Assembly: GCF_003410055.1 (NCBI RefSeq)
Contig: NZ_QUZK01000034.1
Coordinates: 62,001-126,000, forward strand
From: Wenzhouxiangella sediminis
GTDB lineage: Bacteria > Pseudomonadota > Gammaproteobacteria > Xanthomonadales > Wenzhouxiangellaceae
DNA length: 64,000 nucleotides
Direction: 5' to 3'
The position numbers were made by a program, and so were the translations under genes. The notes under the pieces are model-generated. The model searched no databases, was not told the DNA's origin, and was given only the letters and a program-made list of their open reading frames with translations. Position 1 is the stretch's first letter. Each line of letters opens with the position of its first letter. Below are positions 54,825 to 63,477 of this stretch, in pieces.

Positions 54825-56570
54825 TCAGCCGATGGCTTCGCGGATCCGGCCGAGCGTCTCGTGCAGTTGCGAGGGCACGCGTGAGCCGAAGGACTCGAGG
54901 TGCTTGCCGATGGCCTCGATCTCGGCGCGCCATTCGGCCGGATCGATACGCAGCAACTCTTCCATGTCGGGACGTTCTTCGAGACCTTCGAGGTTGATCG
55001 CCCCGGCATCGGGCAGCTTGCCGACCGCCGTGTCGGTCGCGTCCGCCTCGTCGCGGCAGCGTGCCATGATCCACTCGAGCACGCGCATGTTGTCGCCGAA
55101 GCCCGGCCAGATGAACTTGCCGCCGGCGTCGCGGCGGAACCAGTTGACCTGGAAGATCTTCGGGGGACGGGTCAGCTTGCCGCCGACGTCGAGCCAGTGC
55201 GCCCAGTAGTCGGCGAAGTGGTAACCGCAGAAGGGCTTCATGGCCATCGGGTCGCGTCGCACGATGCCGACCTGGCCGGTGGCCGCCGCCGTGGTTTCCG
55301 AAGCCATGCCCGCGCCGACCAGCACGCCGTGCGTCCAGTCGTGGGCCTCGAGCACCAGCGGCGCCAGGCTGGCGCGCCGGCCGCCGAAGACGATGGCGTC
55401 GATCGGCACGCCGTCGGGGTTGTCGGCCTGGTCGGAGTAGCTCGGGCAACGCTTGATCGACACGGTGAAGCGCGAGTTGGGGTGCGCGGCGGGCCCGTGC
55501 TTGGGATCGAAGGCCCGGCCGCGCCAGTCCTTGGCCGGCTTGCCTTCGCCCAGGCCTTCCCACCAGGGCCGGTTGTCCTCGGTGACGGCGACGTTGGTGA
55601 AGATGGTTTCGCGGTCGAGCATCGCCAGTGCGTTGGGGTTCGTCTTGGCACTGGTGCCGGGTGCCACGCCGAAGAAGCCGGCTTCCGGGTTGATCGCCCA
55701 CAGCCGTCCGTCCTCGCCCGGGTGCAGCCAGCAGATGTCGTCGCCGACCGTCCAGACCTTCCACCCACCCTCGCGGTAAGCCTCGGGCGGAATGAGCATG
55801 GCCAGGTTGGTCTTGCCGCAGGCGGAAGGAAAGGCGCCGGCGACGTAGCGAATCTCGCCCGCCGGATTCTGGATACCGACGATCAGCATGTGCTCGGCCA
55901 GCCAGCCTTCGGTGCGCGCCTGGTAGCTGGCGATGCGCAGGGCATGGCACTTCTTGCCCAGCAGGGCGTTGCCACCGTAGCCCGAACCGAAGCTCTGGAT
56001 GCTGAGCTCTTCGGGGAAGTGCACGATGTAGCGCCGGTCCGGGTCCAGGTCGCCGGTCGAATGCAGGCCCTTGACGAAGCGGCCGTCGCGCTCGATTCGC
56101 GCCAGGGCGTCGCTGCCCATGCGCGTCATCAGGCGCATGTTCGCCACCACGTAGGGGCTGTCGGTGATCTCCACGCCGCAGCGTGAGAAAGGCGATTCGA
56201 TCGGCCCCATGCAGTAGGGCACGACGTACAGGGTGCGGTCTTCCATGCAGCCGGCGAACAGCCCGTTCATCAGGGCGTGCGCTTCGGCCGGGGCCATCCA
56301 GTTGTTGTTGGGCCCGGCGTCGTCCTCGCGCTCGGTGCATACGTAGGTCAGGTGCTCAACGCGGGCGACATCGGCCGGATCGGAGCGATGCAGGTAGCAG
56401 TCCGGGTGCGTCTCGGGGTTGAGCTGCTCGAGATCCCCCGACTCGAGCATCGCTTCGATCAGCTTGCGGTTCTCGTCTCCGGAACCGTCACACCAGTGAA
56501 CCCGGGACGCCCGGGTGTGGTTGGCCACCTGGTCGACCCAGTCGTTGAGCGCTTGCAGTTTGGAAGACAT
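54825..56570 (-). CDS. pckG: Phosphoenolpyruvate carboxykinase (GTP)
   Basis: 581 residues from MSSKLQALNDWVDQVANHTR. GTP-type motifs: the P-loop with hyper-reactive Cys (GAFPSACGKTNLAML), DDICWLHPGEDGRLWAINPEAGFFGVAPGTS and NPNALAML. It converts oxaloacetate to PEP for gluconeogenesis. GTP-dependent PckG is usual in xanthomonads. The next gene on the same strand is the PPi-dependent phosphofructokinase, suggesting a PPi/GTP-based glycolysis-gluconeogenesis node. Confidence 0.95.
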   Translation of the reverse strand: MSSKLQALNDWVDQVANHTRASRVHWCDGSGDENRKLIEAMLESGDLEQLNPETHPDCYLHRSDPADVARVEHLTYVCTEREDDAGPNNNWMAPAEAHALMNGLFAGCMEDRTLYVVPYCMGPIESPFSRCGVEITDSPYVVANMRLMTRMGSDALARIERDGRFVKGLHSTGDLDPDRRYIVHFPEELSIQSFGSGYGGNALLGKKCHALRIASYQARTEGWLAEHMLIVGIQNPAGEIRYVAGAFPSACGKTNLAMLIPPEAYREGGWKVWTVGDDICWLHPGEDGRLWAINPEAGFFGVAPGTSAKTNPNALAMLDRETIFTNVAVTEDNRPWWEGLGEGKPAKDWRGRAFDPKHGPAAHPNSRFTVSIKRCPSYSDQADNPDGVPIDAIVFGGRRASLAPLVLEAHDWTHGVLVGAGMASETTAAATGQVGIVRRDPMAMKPFCGYHFADYWAHWLDVGGKLTRPPKIFQVNWFRRDAGGKFIWPGFGDNMRVLEWIMARCRDEADATDTAVGKLPDAGAINLEGLEERPDMEELLRIDPAEWRAEIEAIGKHLESFGSRVPSQLHETLGRIREAIG

Positions 56571-56708
56571 CGGAACGCCGCTTTTTCGCCAATGATCAAG
56601 GTCCGGCAGGTTAGCGGCTTGCGGGCCCGGAATCAATCGATCCCGATCGGATTTTCCAATGCTCCGCGCAGGCTCTCCGGCGCTTTCCCAATGGTCGCCC
56701 GCAGCGAC

Positions 56709-57971
56709 TCAGACTTCGAAGGGTTCGAGCTTGCGGTCGACGTAGACGAATTCGGGTCGCACGTAGTCCGGCAGGCCGTCCTTGCGGTAGGCGGGATAGG
56801 CCTCGCCGCGAATCAGGGGATCGAGGTAGGCGCGGCAGCTCGGCGTGATGCCGAAGCCGTCGGCGGAAATGAATTTCTTCGGCAGGGTCTTCTCGTGGTT
56901 GGCGATCCGCGACAGGGGCGCGGCCTCGATCTTCCAGCGATACGGCTGGTCACTCGTGCGCTTGATGACCGGCATCACGCCCGAGCCCCCGTCGATCGCC
57001 AATTCGACGGCGGCCTTGCCCACCGCGCGCGCATGCTCGAGATCGGTCGCCGAAGCGATATGGCGCGCCGAACGCTGCAGGTAGTCGCAGACCGCCCAGT
57101 GGCACTTGTAGCCGAGATCCTCCTTGACCATGCCGGCGACCACCGGGGCGACACCGCCGAGCTGCTTGTGGCCGAAGGCGTCGGTCGTTCCCGCGTCGGC
57201 CAGGAAGGTGCCGTCGGGCGTGCGCGCGCCCTCGGAGACCACCACCGAACAATAGCCGTTGGTCTCGACCGACTTGCGGACCTTCTCGCGAAACTTGTCG
57301 CGGTCGAAAGGCACCTCGGGGAAAAGGATGACCTGAGGCGGATCACCCTTCTCGCGGCAGGCCAGGCCGCCGGCCGCCGCGATCCAGCCCGCGTGCCGGC
57401 CCATGACTTCCATGATGAAGACCTTCGTCGAACTCGAGGCCATTGCCATGACGTCCAGACTGGCCTCCAGGATGGACACCGACACGTATTTGGCCACGGA
57501 GCCGAAGCCGGGGCAGTTGTCGGTCACGGCCAGGTCGTTGTCGATGGTCTTGGGAATGCCGATGCACTGCACGTGAAAGCCGAGCTTGTCGCCGATCTGG
57601 GAGACCTTCCAGGCGGTGTCGGCCGAGTCGTTGCCGCCGTTGTAGAAGAAGACGCCGATATCGTGCGCCTTGAACACCTCGATCAGGCGCTCGTACTCGC
57701 GCTGGTTCTCCTCGATCGACTTGAGCTTGTAGCGGCAGGAGCCGAATGCGCCGCCGGGCGTTTGATGGAGCGCGGCCACCTCCGACTTCTTGAGCTTGTC
57801 GGTGTCGATCAGGCGCTCCTCGAGCGCGCCCATGATGCCGTCTCGGGCGGCGAACACCTTGCCGACGCGGCCGCGATTGGCGCGCGCGGTTTCGATCACC
57901 GCCGCGGCGGTGGCATTGATCACCGGCGTCACGCCGCCGGACTGGGCGTAGAGGATGTTCTTTCCGGGCAT
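56709..57971 (-). CDS. pfp: Pyrophosphate-dependent 6-phosphofructokinase
   Basis: 420 residues from MPGKNILYAQSGGVTPVINA. PGGAFGSCRYKLKS, FFYNGGNDSADTAWKVSQ, GIPKTIDNDLAVTDNCPGFG and MGRHAGWIAAAGGLACR match the xanthomonad PPi-PFK group. In ATP-PFK the phosphate-donor motif is GGDG; PPi enzymes carry GGDDS or similar. Here it is GGNDS, an Asn in place of the usual Asp or Gly. The enzyme is reversible and can serve both glycolysis and gluconeogenesis. It is divergent from adk. Confidence 0.9.
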   Translation of the reverse strand: MPGKNILYAQSGGVTPVINATAAAVIETARANRGRVGKVFAARDGIMGALEERLIDTDKLKKSEVAALHQTPGGAFGSCRYKLKSIEENQREYERLIEVFKAHDIGVFFYNGGNDSADTAWKVSQIGDKLGFHVQCIGIPKTIDNDLAVTDNCPGFGSVAKYVSVSILEASLDVMAMASSSTKVFIMEVMGRHAGWIAAAGGLACREKGDPPQVILFPEVPFDRDKFREKVRKSVETNGYCSVVVSEGARTPDGTFLADAGTTDAFGHKQLGGVAPVVAGMVKEDLGYKCHWAVCDYLQRSARHIASATDLEHARAVGKAAVELAIDGGSGVMPVIKRTSDQPYRWKIEAAPLSRIANHEKTLPKKFISADGFGITPSCRAYLDPLIRGEAYPAYRKDGLPDYVRPEFVYVDRKLEPFEV

Positions 57972-58148
57972 GGCGTCTGCTCCCTGCTGCTGACTATCTC
58001 GGAAGCATATCGGATCGATTTTCATCGTGTGCGCCTTTCGCACCCCGCTCCCACCAACGAACCAACCCAATTTGACACCCCCGGCCTTCGGGGTTAGCTT
58101 TGTCGGCTTGATTCCATTCACTCATTGCGCCAACGCAACCGTCTAACC

Positions 58149-58709
58149 ATGCGTATCGTACTGCTCGGCCCGCCCGGCTCCGGCAAGGGCACCCAGGCCG
58201 CCCTCCTGAAGGAAAGACTGGGCGTTCCCCACATCTCCACCGGTGAGTTGCTGCGCGCGGCAGTGGCCGAAGGCACGGAACTGGGCAAGAAGGCCAAGGC
58301 GGCCATGGACGCCGGCGAACTCGTGTCCGACGAGCTGATGCTGGGCCTGATCGAGGAGAAGCTGGGCCAGCCGGAAGTCGAGCCGGGCTTCATCCTGGAC
58401 GGCTACCCGCGCAACCAGGCCCAGGCCGAATCGCTGGACGCCCTCCTCGAGCGCCTGGGTCAGCCCATCGATCGCGCCCTGGAGCTCATCGTCGATGAAG
58501 AACAGATCGTCGAGCGACTGGCCAAGCGGGCCGAGGAAGAAGGCCGCTCGGACGACACCGAGGACGTCATCCGCAACCGCCTGGCGGTCTACCGCGAAAA
58601 GACCGCGCCGATTTCCGAGCACTATGCGAAAAAGGGTCTGCTGGTTCGCGTCGACGGCGTCGGCGAGATCGACGAGATCAACCGGCGTCTGGCGGCGGCG
58701 CTGGCCTGA
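58149..58709 (+). CDS. adk: Adenylate kinase
   Basis: 186 residues. P-loop GPPGSGKGTQ, HISTGELLRAAV, FILDGYPRNQAQAE and the short LID (KRAEEEGRSDDTEDVIRNRL) without the zinc Cys set of the long form. It interconverts AMP, ADP and ATP. The short-LID form is typical of xanthomonads. Its 3' end overlaps the convergent tusA-like gene by 32 bases. Confidence 0.96.
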   Translation: MRIVLLGPPGSGKGTQAALLKERLGVPHISTGELLRAAVAEGTELGKKAKAAMDAGELVSDELMLGLIEEKLGQPEVEPGFILDGYPRNQAQAESLDALLERLGQPIDRALELIVDEEQIVERLAKRAEEEGRSDDTEDVIRNRLAVYREKTAPISEHYAKKGLLVRVDGVGEIDEINRRLAAALA

Positions 58710-58941
58710 CGCGAATCCTGGCGCGCAGCACCCCGTCGCGCGTAACCGCCTCAAGCAATCGGTGGCCGCTTCGCTCGCAGAAAACGGCGAGATCGAGTTC
58801 CGCCATCGGATCGGTGGCCAGCACCTCGAGTTCCGAGCCCGGCCCGAGTTCCTCGATGGCCACGCGCGTGTGCCAGACGGGCTGCGGACAGGCCATGCCC
58901 CGGCAGTCAACCACTCGAACGTCCGAACCCTGCTCGCCCAT
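58678..58941 (-). CDS. TusA-like sulfur carrier protein
   Basis: 87 residues from MGEQGSDVRVVDCRGMACPQPVWHTRVAIEEL; the CPxP motif (Cys of ACPQP) is the persulfide-carrying site of TusA/YedF proteins. The rest has LEVLATDPMAELDLAVFCERSGH, the family's second strand-helix. A sulfur-relay role for tRNA thiolation or molybdenum cofactor is possible; which one is not shown. It overlaps adk at one end, and its ATG shares the palindrome CATG with the divergent membrane gene. Confidence 0.85.
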   Translation of the reverse strand: MGEQGSDVRVVDCRGMACPQPVWHTRVAIEELGPGSELEVLATDPMAELDLAVFCERSGHRLLEAVTRDGVLRARIRVRPAPPPDAG

Positions 58942-59455
58942 GTCTGAATTCGTCTCCCGCCTGGTCGGCGTCATGATGCTCAAGCGCGGCCCGCAGGACC
59001 TGCCGGCCGGCACCGTCCCCCTCCTGGCGGCCACGATCCTCTACGTCGCGGCCACCGCGCTGTCCCTGTCGGTCGGCGAGGGCCCGGGCAACACCGCGGG
59101 CATCCTGCTGCTGGCCGTGGCCTTGCCGCTGGTACTGACCCGCATTGTACTGGCGCTGCGCAGGCGCCCGGCCCGCTGGATCCAGACGGTCACGGCGCTG
59201 TTCGGCACCAGCGGCCTGCTTTCACTGCTCTCGCTGCCGCTCGCCGCAGCAGCGCAAGGCGCTGGCGCCAACGCCAGCCCCGACCCCATCCTGACCGTCG
59301 CCAGCCTGGTCCTGTTCTTCTGGTCCTTCGCCATCGACGGTCATATCTGGCGCCATGCACTCGACACTTCCTTTGCCGCAGGACTGGCGGTGGCAGTGGT
59401 ACTGTTCGCAGTGTCGATGTACGTCATAACCACCCTGGCAGGCCCCCTGTCATGA
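58940..59455 (+). CDS. Yip1-like membrane protein
   Basis: 171 residues with about five hydrophobic segments (GTVPLLAATILYVAATALSL, TAGILLLAVALPLVLTRIVLAL, VASLVLFFWSFAIDGHIW, AVVLFAVSMYVITTLAGPLS). The N-terminus SEFVSRLVGVMMLKRGPQDLPAGT resembles the start of bacterial Yip1-domain proteins. Function unknown. Start codon is in CATG shared with the divergent TusA-like gene; mpl starts 20 bases after it. Confidence 0.7.
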   Translation: MSEFVSRLVGVMMLKRGPQDLPAGTVPLLAATILYVAATALSLSVGEGPGNTAGILLLAVALPLVLTRIVLALRRRPARWIQTVTALFGTSGLLSLLSLPLAAAAQGAGANASPDPILTVASLVLFFWSFAIDGHIWRHALDTSFAAGLAVAVVLFAVSMYVITTLAGPLS

Positions 59456-59474
59456 TCGAACGAGCACAACGGCA

Positions 59475-60833
59475 GTGAAAATCCATATTCTCGGCATTTG
59501 CGGCACCTTCATGGGCGGGCTGGCGGCCCTGGCCCGATCCGACGGCCACGAAGTCAGCGGCTCCGATGAGAACGTCTACCCGCCGATGAGCACGCAGCTC
59601 GAGGCGCTGGGCATCGCGTTGCGAGAAGGCTACGAGCCGGACAACATCCCCGCCGACGTGGACCTGGTCATCATCGGCAACGCGCTGAGCCGCGGAAATC
59701 CGGCCGTCGAGCACGTACTCGACAACGACATCCCCTTCGCCTCCGGTCCACGCTGGCTCGGGGAAACCTACCTGCGCCGCCGCACGGTGCTGGCAGTAGC
59801 GGGCACGCACGGCAAGACCACCACCGCGAGCATGCTGGCCTGGATCCTGGAGCATGCCGGCATGAACCCCGGCTTCCTGATCGGCGGCATGCCGGTCGAC
59901 TTCGGCGTCTCCGCCCGAACCGGCGAGGACCTGTTCGTGGTCGAGGCCGACGAATACGACACGGCTTTCTTCGACAAGCGCGCCAAGTTCGTGCACTACC
60001 GCCCGCGCATCGCCGTTCTCAACAACCTGGAATTCGACCACGCCGATATCTACCCCGACCTGGCCGCCATACAGACGCAGTTCCATCACCTGGTGCGCAC
60101 GATCCCGGGCAATGGCCGCCTGGTCGTCAATGCGGCCGACGGCAACCTGAAGTCCGTACTGGATCGCGGCTGCTGGACCCCGGTCTCGGGGTTCGGCCTG
60201 GCCGAGCAGGGCGTGGGCGAGTGGCAAGTCGCGCTCGAGGAGCCGGCCGGGCGCAGGCTCGCCATTCAATACGCCGGGCAACCCGTGGGCACGCTGGAAT
60301 GGCCTATGACGGGCCGGCACAACGCGCTCAACGCCCTGGCGGCCATCGCTGCTGCCGAGGCTGCCGGAGTCGAGCCGACGAAATCCATCGAGGCGCTTGC
60401 GAAGTTCGGCGGCGTGAAGCGGCGCCTGGAGCTGGTCGGCGAGCGCGCCGGCATCCATGTCTACGACGATTTCGCCCACCACCCCACGGCCATCCGCCTG
60501 ACCCTCGAGGGCCTGCGCCGCGCCGTCGGCAACGCGAGAATTCTGGTGGCGCTCGAGCCGGCCAGCAACACGATGCGCGCCGGCTTTCATGTTGCCGACC
60601 TGCCCTCGGCACTGACCGCGGCCGATTTCGTGTGGCTGCGCAGTTCCGACGGCATGGACTGGGACCCGCTCGATGTCATCGAGAAATCCGGCGGGCAGGG
60701 CCGCGCCCGCAGCCGGGTGGACAACCTGCTCGAGGATCTGCTGGCCGAGGCCCGGCCCGGCGACCACGTGATCTTCATGAGCAACCGCGGTTTCGAGAAC
60801 GCGCCGCGGCGATTCTTCGAGAGCCTGGAATGA
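59475..60833 (+). CDS. mpl: UDP-N-acetylmuramate:L-alanyl-gamma-D-glutamyl-meso-diaminopimelate ligase
   Basis: 452 residues from a GTG (MKIHILGICGTFMGGLAALARSDGHEVSGSD). Mur-ligase ATP motif GTHGKTTTASMLAW, EADEYDTAFFDKRAKFVHYRPRIAVLNNLEFDHADIY and the C-terminal VYDDFAHHPTAIRLTLEGLR. It re-attaches recycled murein tripeptide to UDP-MurNAc. The stop overlaps the LON-domain gene by four bases. Confidence 0.95.
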   Translation: MKIHILGICGTFMGGLAALARSDGHEVSGSDENVYPPMSTQLEALGIALREGYEPDNIPADVDLVIIGNALSRGNPAVEHVLDNDIPFASGPRWLGETYLRRRTVLAVAGTHGKTTTASMLAWILEHAGMNPGFLIGGMPVDFGVSARTGEDLFVVEADEYDTAFFDKRAKFVHYRPRIAVLNNLEFDHADIYPDLAAIQTQFHHLVRTIPGNGRLVVNAADGNLKSVLDRGCWTPVSGFGLAEQGVGEWQVALEEPAGRRLAIQYAGQPVGTLEWPMTGRHNALNALAAIAAAEAAGVEPTKSIEALAKFGGVKRRLELVGERAGIHVYDDFAHHPTAIRLTLEGLRRAVGNARILVALEPASNTMRAGFHVADLPSALTAADFVWLRSSDGMDWDPLDVIEKSGGQGRARSRVDNLLEDLLAEARPGDHVIFMSNRGFENAPRRFFESLE

Positions 60834-61420
60834 GCCGAGAGCAACTTCCCCTTTTTCCGCTCAAGACCGTTCTTTTTCCCGGCGCGCCGCTGAGCCTGCG
60901 CATCTTCGAGCAGCGCTATCTCGACATGGTGCGCGACTGCGCCCGCTCCGGGACGGGCTTCGGCGTGGTCTGCGCCTGGCCGGCCGAGGAAGAAGGCCGC
61001 GCCAGGCACGCACGCATCGGCACCGAGGCGATGATGGTTGATTTCGACCAGCTCGAAGACGGCCTGCTCGGCGTGACCTGCCGGGGCCAGCGCCGCTTCC
61101 TGATCCGCGAGACCCGCGCCCGCGACGACGGACTGTTGCTCGGCGAGGTCGACTGGCTGCCGCCGGAGCCGGCCGTGCCCGTGCCGCCGCGCTGCGGCGC
61201 ACTGCAGACCCTGATGCAGGAACTGATGCGCCATCGCGACCTGGCCGACCATTTCGAAGTGGATATCGAGGATGCCAGCAGCCTGGGGCGCACGCTGGCG
61301 GCCAGCCTGGCCCTGCCGGAAGAGCATGCCCAGGCCCTGCTGGAGATGACCGACCCGGTCGCCCGGCTCGAAGGCCTGATCAGCCTGCTTCACGACGCCG
61401 ACGAAGACGAGGACGGCTGA
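60830..61420 (+). CDS. LON substrate-binding-domain protein (peptidase S16-like)
   Basis: 196 residues starting in the ATGA overlap with mpl. LPLFPLKTVLFPGAPLSLRIFEQRYLDMV is the N-terminal signature of Lon and of stand-alone LON-N proteins; there is no AAA or protease domain. It ends in a helical acidic tail (LLHDADEDEDG). Function unknown; it may select substrates or act as an adaptor. It overlaps the convergent DedA fusion gene by 31 bases. Confidence 0.85.
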   Translation: MSREQLPLFPLKTVLFPGAPLSLRIFEQRYLDMVRDCARSGTGFGVVCAWPAEEEGRARHARIGTEAMMVDFDQLEDGLLGVTCRGQRRFLIRETRARDDGLLLGEVDWLPPEPAVPVPPRCGALQTLMQELMRHRDLADHFEVDIEDASSLGRTLAASLALPEEHAQALLEMTDPVARLEGLISLLHDADEDEDG

Positions 61421-63390
61421 CGAATCAAGCGAAGCCGCCGCTCCCCCACGGCCGGAAGCTCGATCTCGTGGAGCGAGCGCTCGAGCGCCTGCATGGCCGC
61501 CTGCCCCTCGCCGGTATCGCGCCAGCGGTTGAACAGGCCCAGGATATCGTCGAGCGCCTCGATACGCACCTGGCCGAGCCAGACCGGTCGGCCGGCGTCT
61601 TCGAGCGTGGCCCCGGAAGCCCACAGACGAAGCACCTCGCGACGGCCATCCCGGCGGTCACGGATCAATGTCAGGCTCTCGGGCTTGCCGGCAAAGTCCT
61701 TCGGCAGGTGCGGCATGCGCTCGGGTCGGGGGCGTGCGCTCAGCACGGACGACCAGCGCAGGGAGCGGACCTCGGGGCGACGCCAGCCCGCCTCGCCCAG
61801 ACGCTCTGCCAGCCAGTCCCGCGAGCCCGCGTACTGGAAATCGAAGCGCTGCGTGCGGTCGCTGCCCAGACGCGAGCGAACCTCGGGCAGGGCCCGCCAG
61901 CCGCCCGTCCGCCATTGGTCGACCGACATCGATTGTTGCGGTAGCTCCAGGCGGGTAGCCTCGGCCAGGGCCTGGTACCCGCCAACGGCCTGGAAAGTCG
62001 TCACGGCCACGAGCAGGCCGTAGAAACACAGGGCCAGCATGCCCGGATGGCGGCGCGGGAGCGCGCGCTGCCGATAGCCGATTCCCACCAGGGCGAGCCA
62101 ACCGCCGCCCAGGGCCAGCGCGGCCACCACGCCCAGCGGCGTGGCCAGGCCCAGGTAGAAATTGGCGAAGGAGACCAGCGCCAGCAAGACCGAGTTGACC
62201 AGGTAGGCCCACTTGCGCCTCGAGGCGCGGATATCCTTGGCGACCATCACGGCGAAGAAGCCCAGCACCACGGTGGTCAGCGTCAGTCCCCGGTGGGGAA
62301 CCTCGCCGTAGCCGGGCGCCGCACCCGGCGCGGGAAAGAGAAACCCGAACCACCCGTTGAGCAGTTCGGCGAGCAGCCAGCCGCCGGCGGTGGCGGCCAG
62401 CCAGTGAGCCGCCGCGTTGGCTCGCCCGAGCGCGAGCATCAGCAGGGCCATGCCGCCGGCCACCAGGGCCAGCACGCGCAGGTCCGAGGCCAGCGCGATG
62501 ACGATCATCACCGGATCGGCGACATGGTTGCGCAGGCTCGTCGCCATCGACGCCAGCTGGCGTTCGGCATCCAGGGTACCGGCGGCAAAGGGCGCGGCCA
62601 CGAGCACGCCCAGGAGCACCGCCAGGCAGGCGACCAGGAACAGGCCCAGCAGCGCCACCGACAGGAGCTCACGCCGGCCCGAGCCGCCGAACAGCGGCTG
62701 GACCCAGCGTCCGAGCAGAGGGTGCTCACTGGTCCAGCGGATCAGGCTGCGCAGCCACCAGCCGCTGCGGCGCGCCGTATAGGCATAGACCACGCGGGTG
62801 GTCCAGATCACGGCCCACAGAACGACCAGCAGCAGCACGAGCACCAGAACGAGCCGTCCGGCAAACTCCGCGGCCAGCTCCAGCGAGGCGCCGAACAACA
62901 GGCCGGGCAGCATGTAGATCGGCACCCACACGGCGCAGGCCGGGATGGTCGCCAACAGCATCGTGCGCGGCGGCAGGCTCATGGCGCCGGCGATCAGCGC
63001 GCTGATCGGGCGCGTCGGGCCCAGCAGGCGCCCGACAAAGACACCCTTGCCGCCGTGCCGCGCCACAGCAGCACGCGCACGTGCCATCAGGTCGGGATGG
63101 CGCCTCAGCAGCGGCCAGCCGTCGATGCGGTCGCGATAGTGACGCCCCACCCAGTAGCTGGTCCAGTCGCCGCCGAGCGCGCCGGCGAAGGCCGCCAGCC
63201 AGCACCACAGGAACAGCGACAGGTCGCCGCTGACCACCGCGCCGATGATGAACAGCAGGATCACACCGGGGAGCAGCAGGCCCAGCACCGCCAGGGACTC
63301 CAGATAGGCGAACACCGCGGACAGGGTGATGAGCCAGCCCGAATGGGACTGGACCAGCTCGAAGATTCGGTCGATCAGGCTCGATTCCAT
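61390..63390 (-). CDS. DedA-PAP2-LssY three-part fusion membrane protein
   Basis: 666 residues. DedA/VTT domain about 1-180 (VFAYLESLAVLGLLLPGVILL, GDWTSYWVGRHYRDRI, VFVGRLLGPTRPISALIAG), a PAP2-type six-helix region about 250-440, and an LssY-like C-terminal domain (DWLAERLGEAGWRRPEVRS ... PVWLGQVR). DedA members translocate lipids; PAP2 enzymes dephosphorylate lipid phosphates. Here the PAP2 catalytic residues (KxxxxxxRP, SGH, SRxxxxxHxxxD) are not recognisable: HRGLTLTTVVLGFFAVM replaces the SGH block and ANFYLGLATPLGVV the SR-H-D block. The fusion may be non-catalytic. Confidence 0.8.
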   Translation of the reverse strand: MESSLIDRIFELVQSHSGWLITLSAVFAYLESLAVLGLLLPGVILLFIIGAVVSGDLSLFLWCWLAAFAGALGGDWTSYWVGRHYRDRIDGWPLLRRHPDLMARARAAVARHGGKGVFVGRLLGPTRPISALIAGAMSLPPRTMLLATIPACAVWVPIYMLPGLLFGASLELAAEFAGRLVLVLVLLLVVLWAVIWTTRVVYAYTARRSGWWLRSLIRWTSEHPLLGRWVQPLFGGSGRRELLSVALLGLFLVACLAVLLGVLVAAPFAAGTLDAERQLASMATSLRNHVADPVMIVIALASDLRVLALVAGGMALLMLALGRANAAAHWLAATAGGWLLAELLNGWFGFLFPAPGAAPGYGEVPHRGLTLTTVVLGFFAVMVAKDIRASRRKWAYLVNSVLLALVSFANFYLGLATPLGVVAALALGGGWLALVGIGYRQRALPRRHPGMLALCFYGLLVAVTTFQAVGGYQALAEATRLELPQQSMSVDQWRTGGWRALPEVRSRLGSDRTQRFDFQYAGSRDWLAERLGEAGWRRPEVRSLRWSSVLSARPRPERMPHLPKDFAGKPESLTLIRDRRDGRREVLRLWASGATLEDAGRPVWLGQVRIEALDDILGLFNRWRDTGEGQAAMQALERSLHEIELPAVGERRLRLIRQPSSSSSAS

Positions 63391-63477
63391 GCCGGGTGCT
63401 TCAGCGCTGGGCCGTGCGAATGCGGGGTGTGGCCATTAGGATATGCTCTCAGCCTGCCATTGAGGAACCATGAAACC

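Noticed and set aside
58060-58105. Terminator between pfp and adk
   Set aside because: A short CCCCCGG-CCTT-CGGGG hairpin exists, but the two genes diverge from this gap and there is no T-run on either side.
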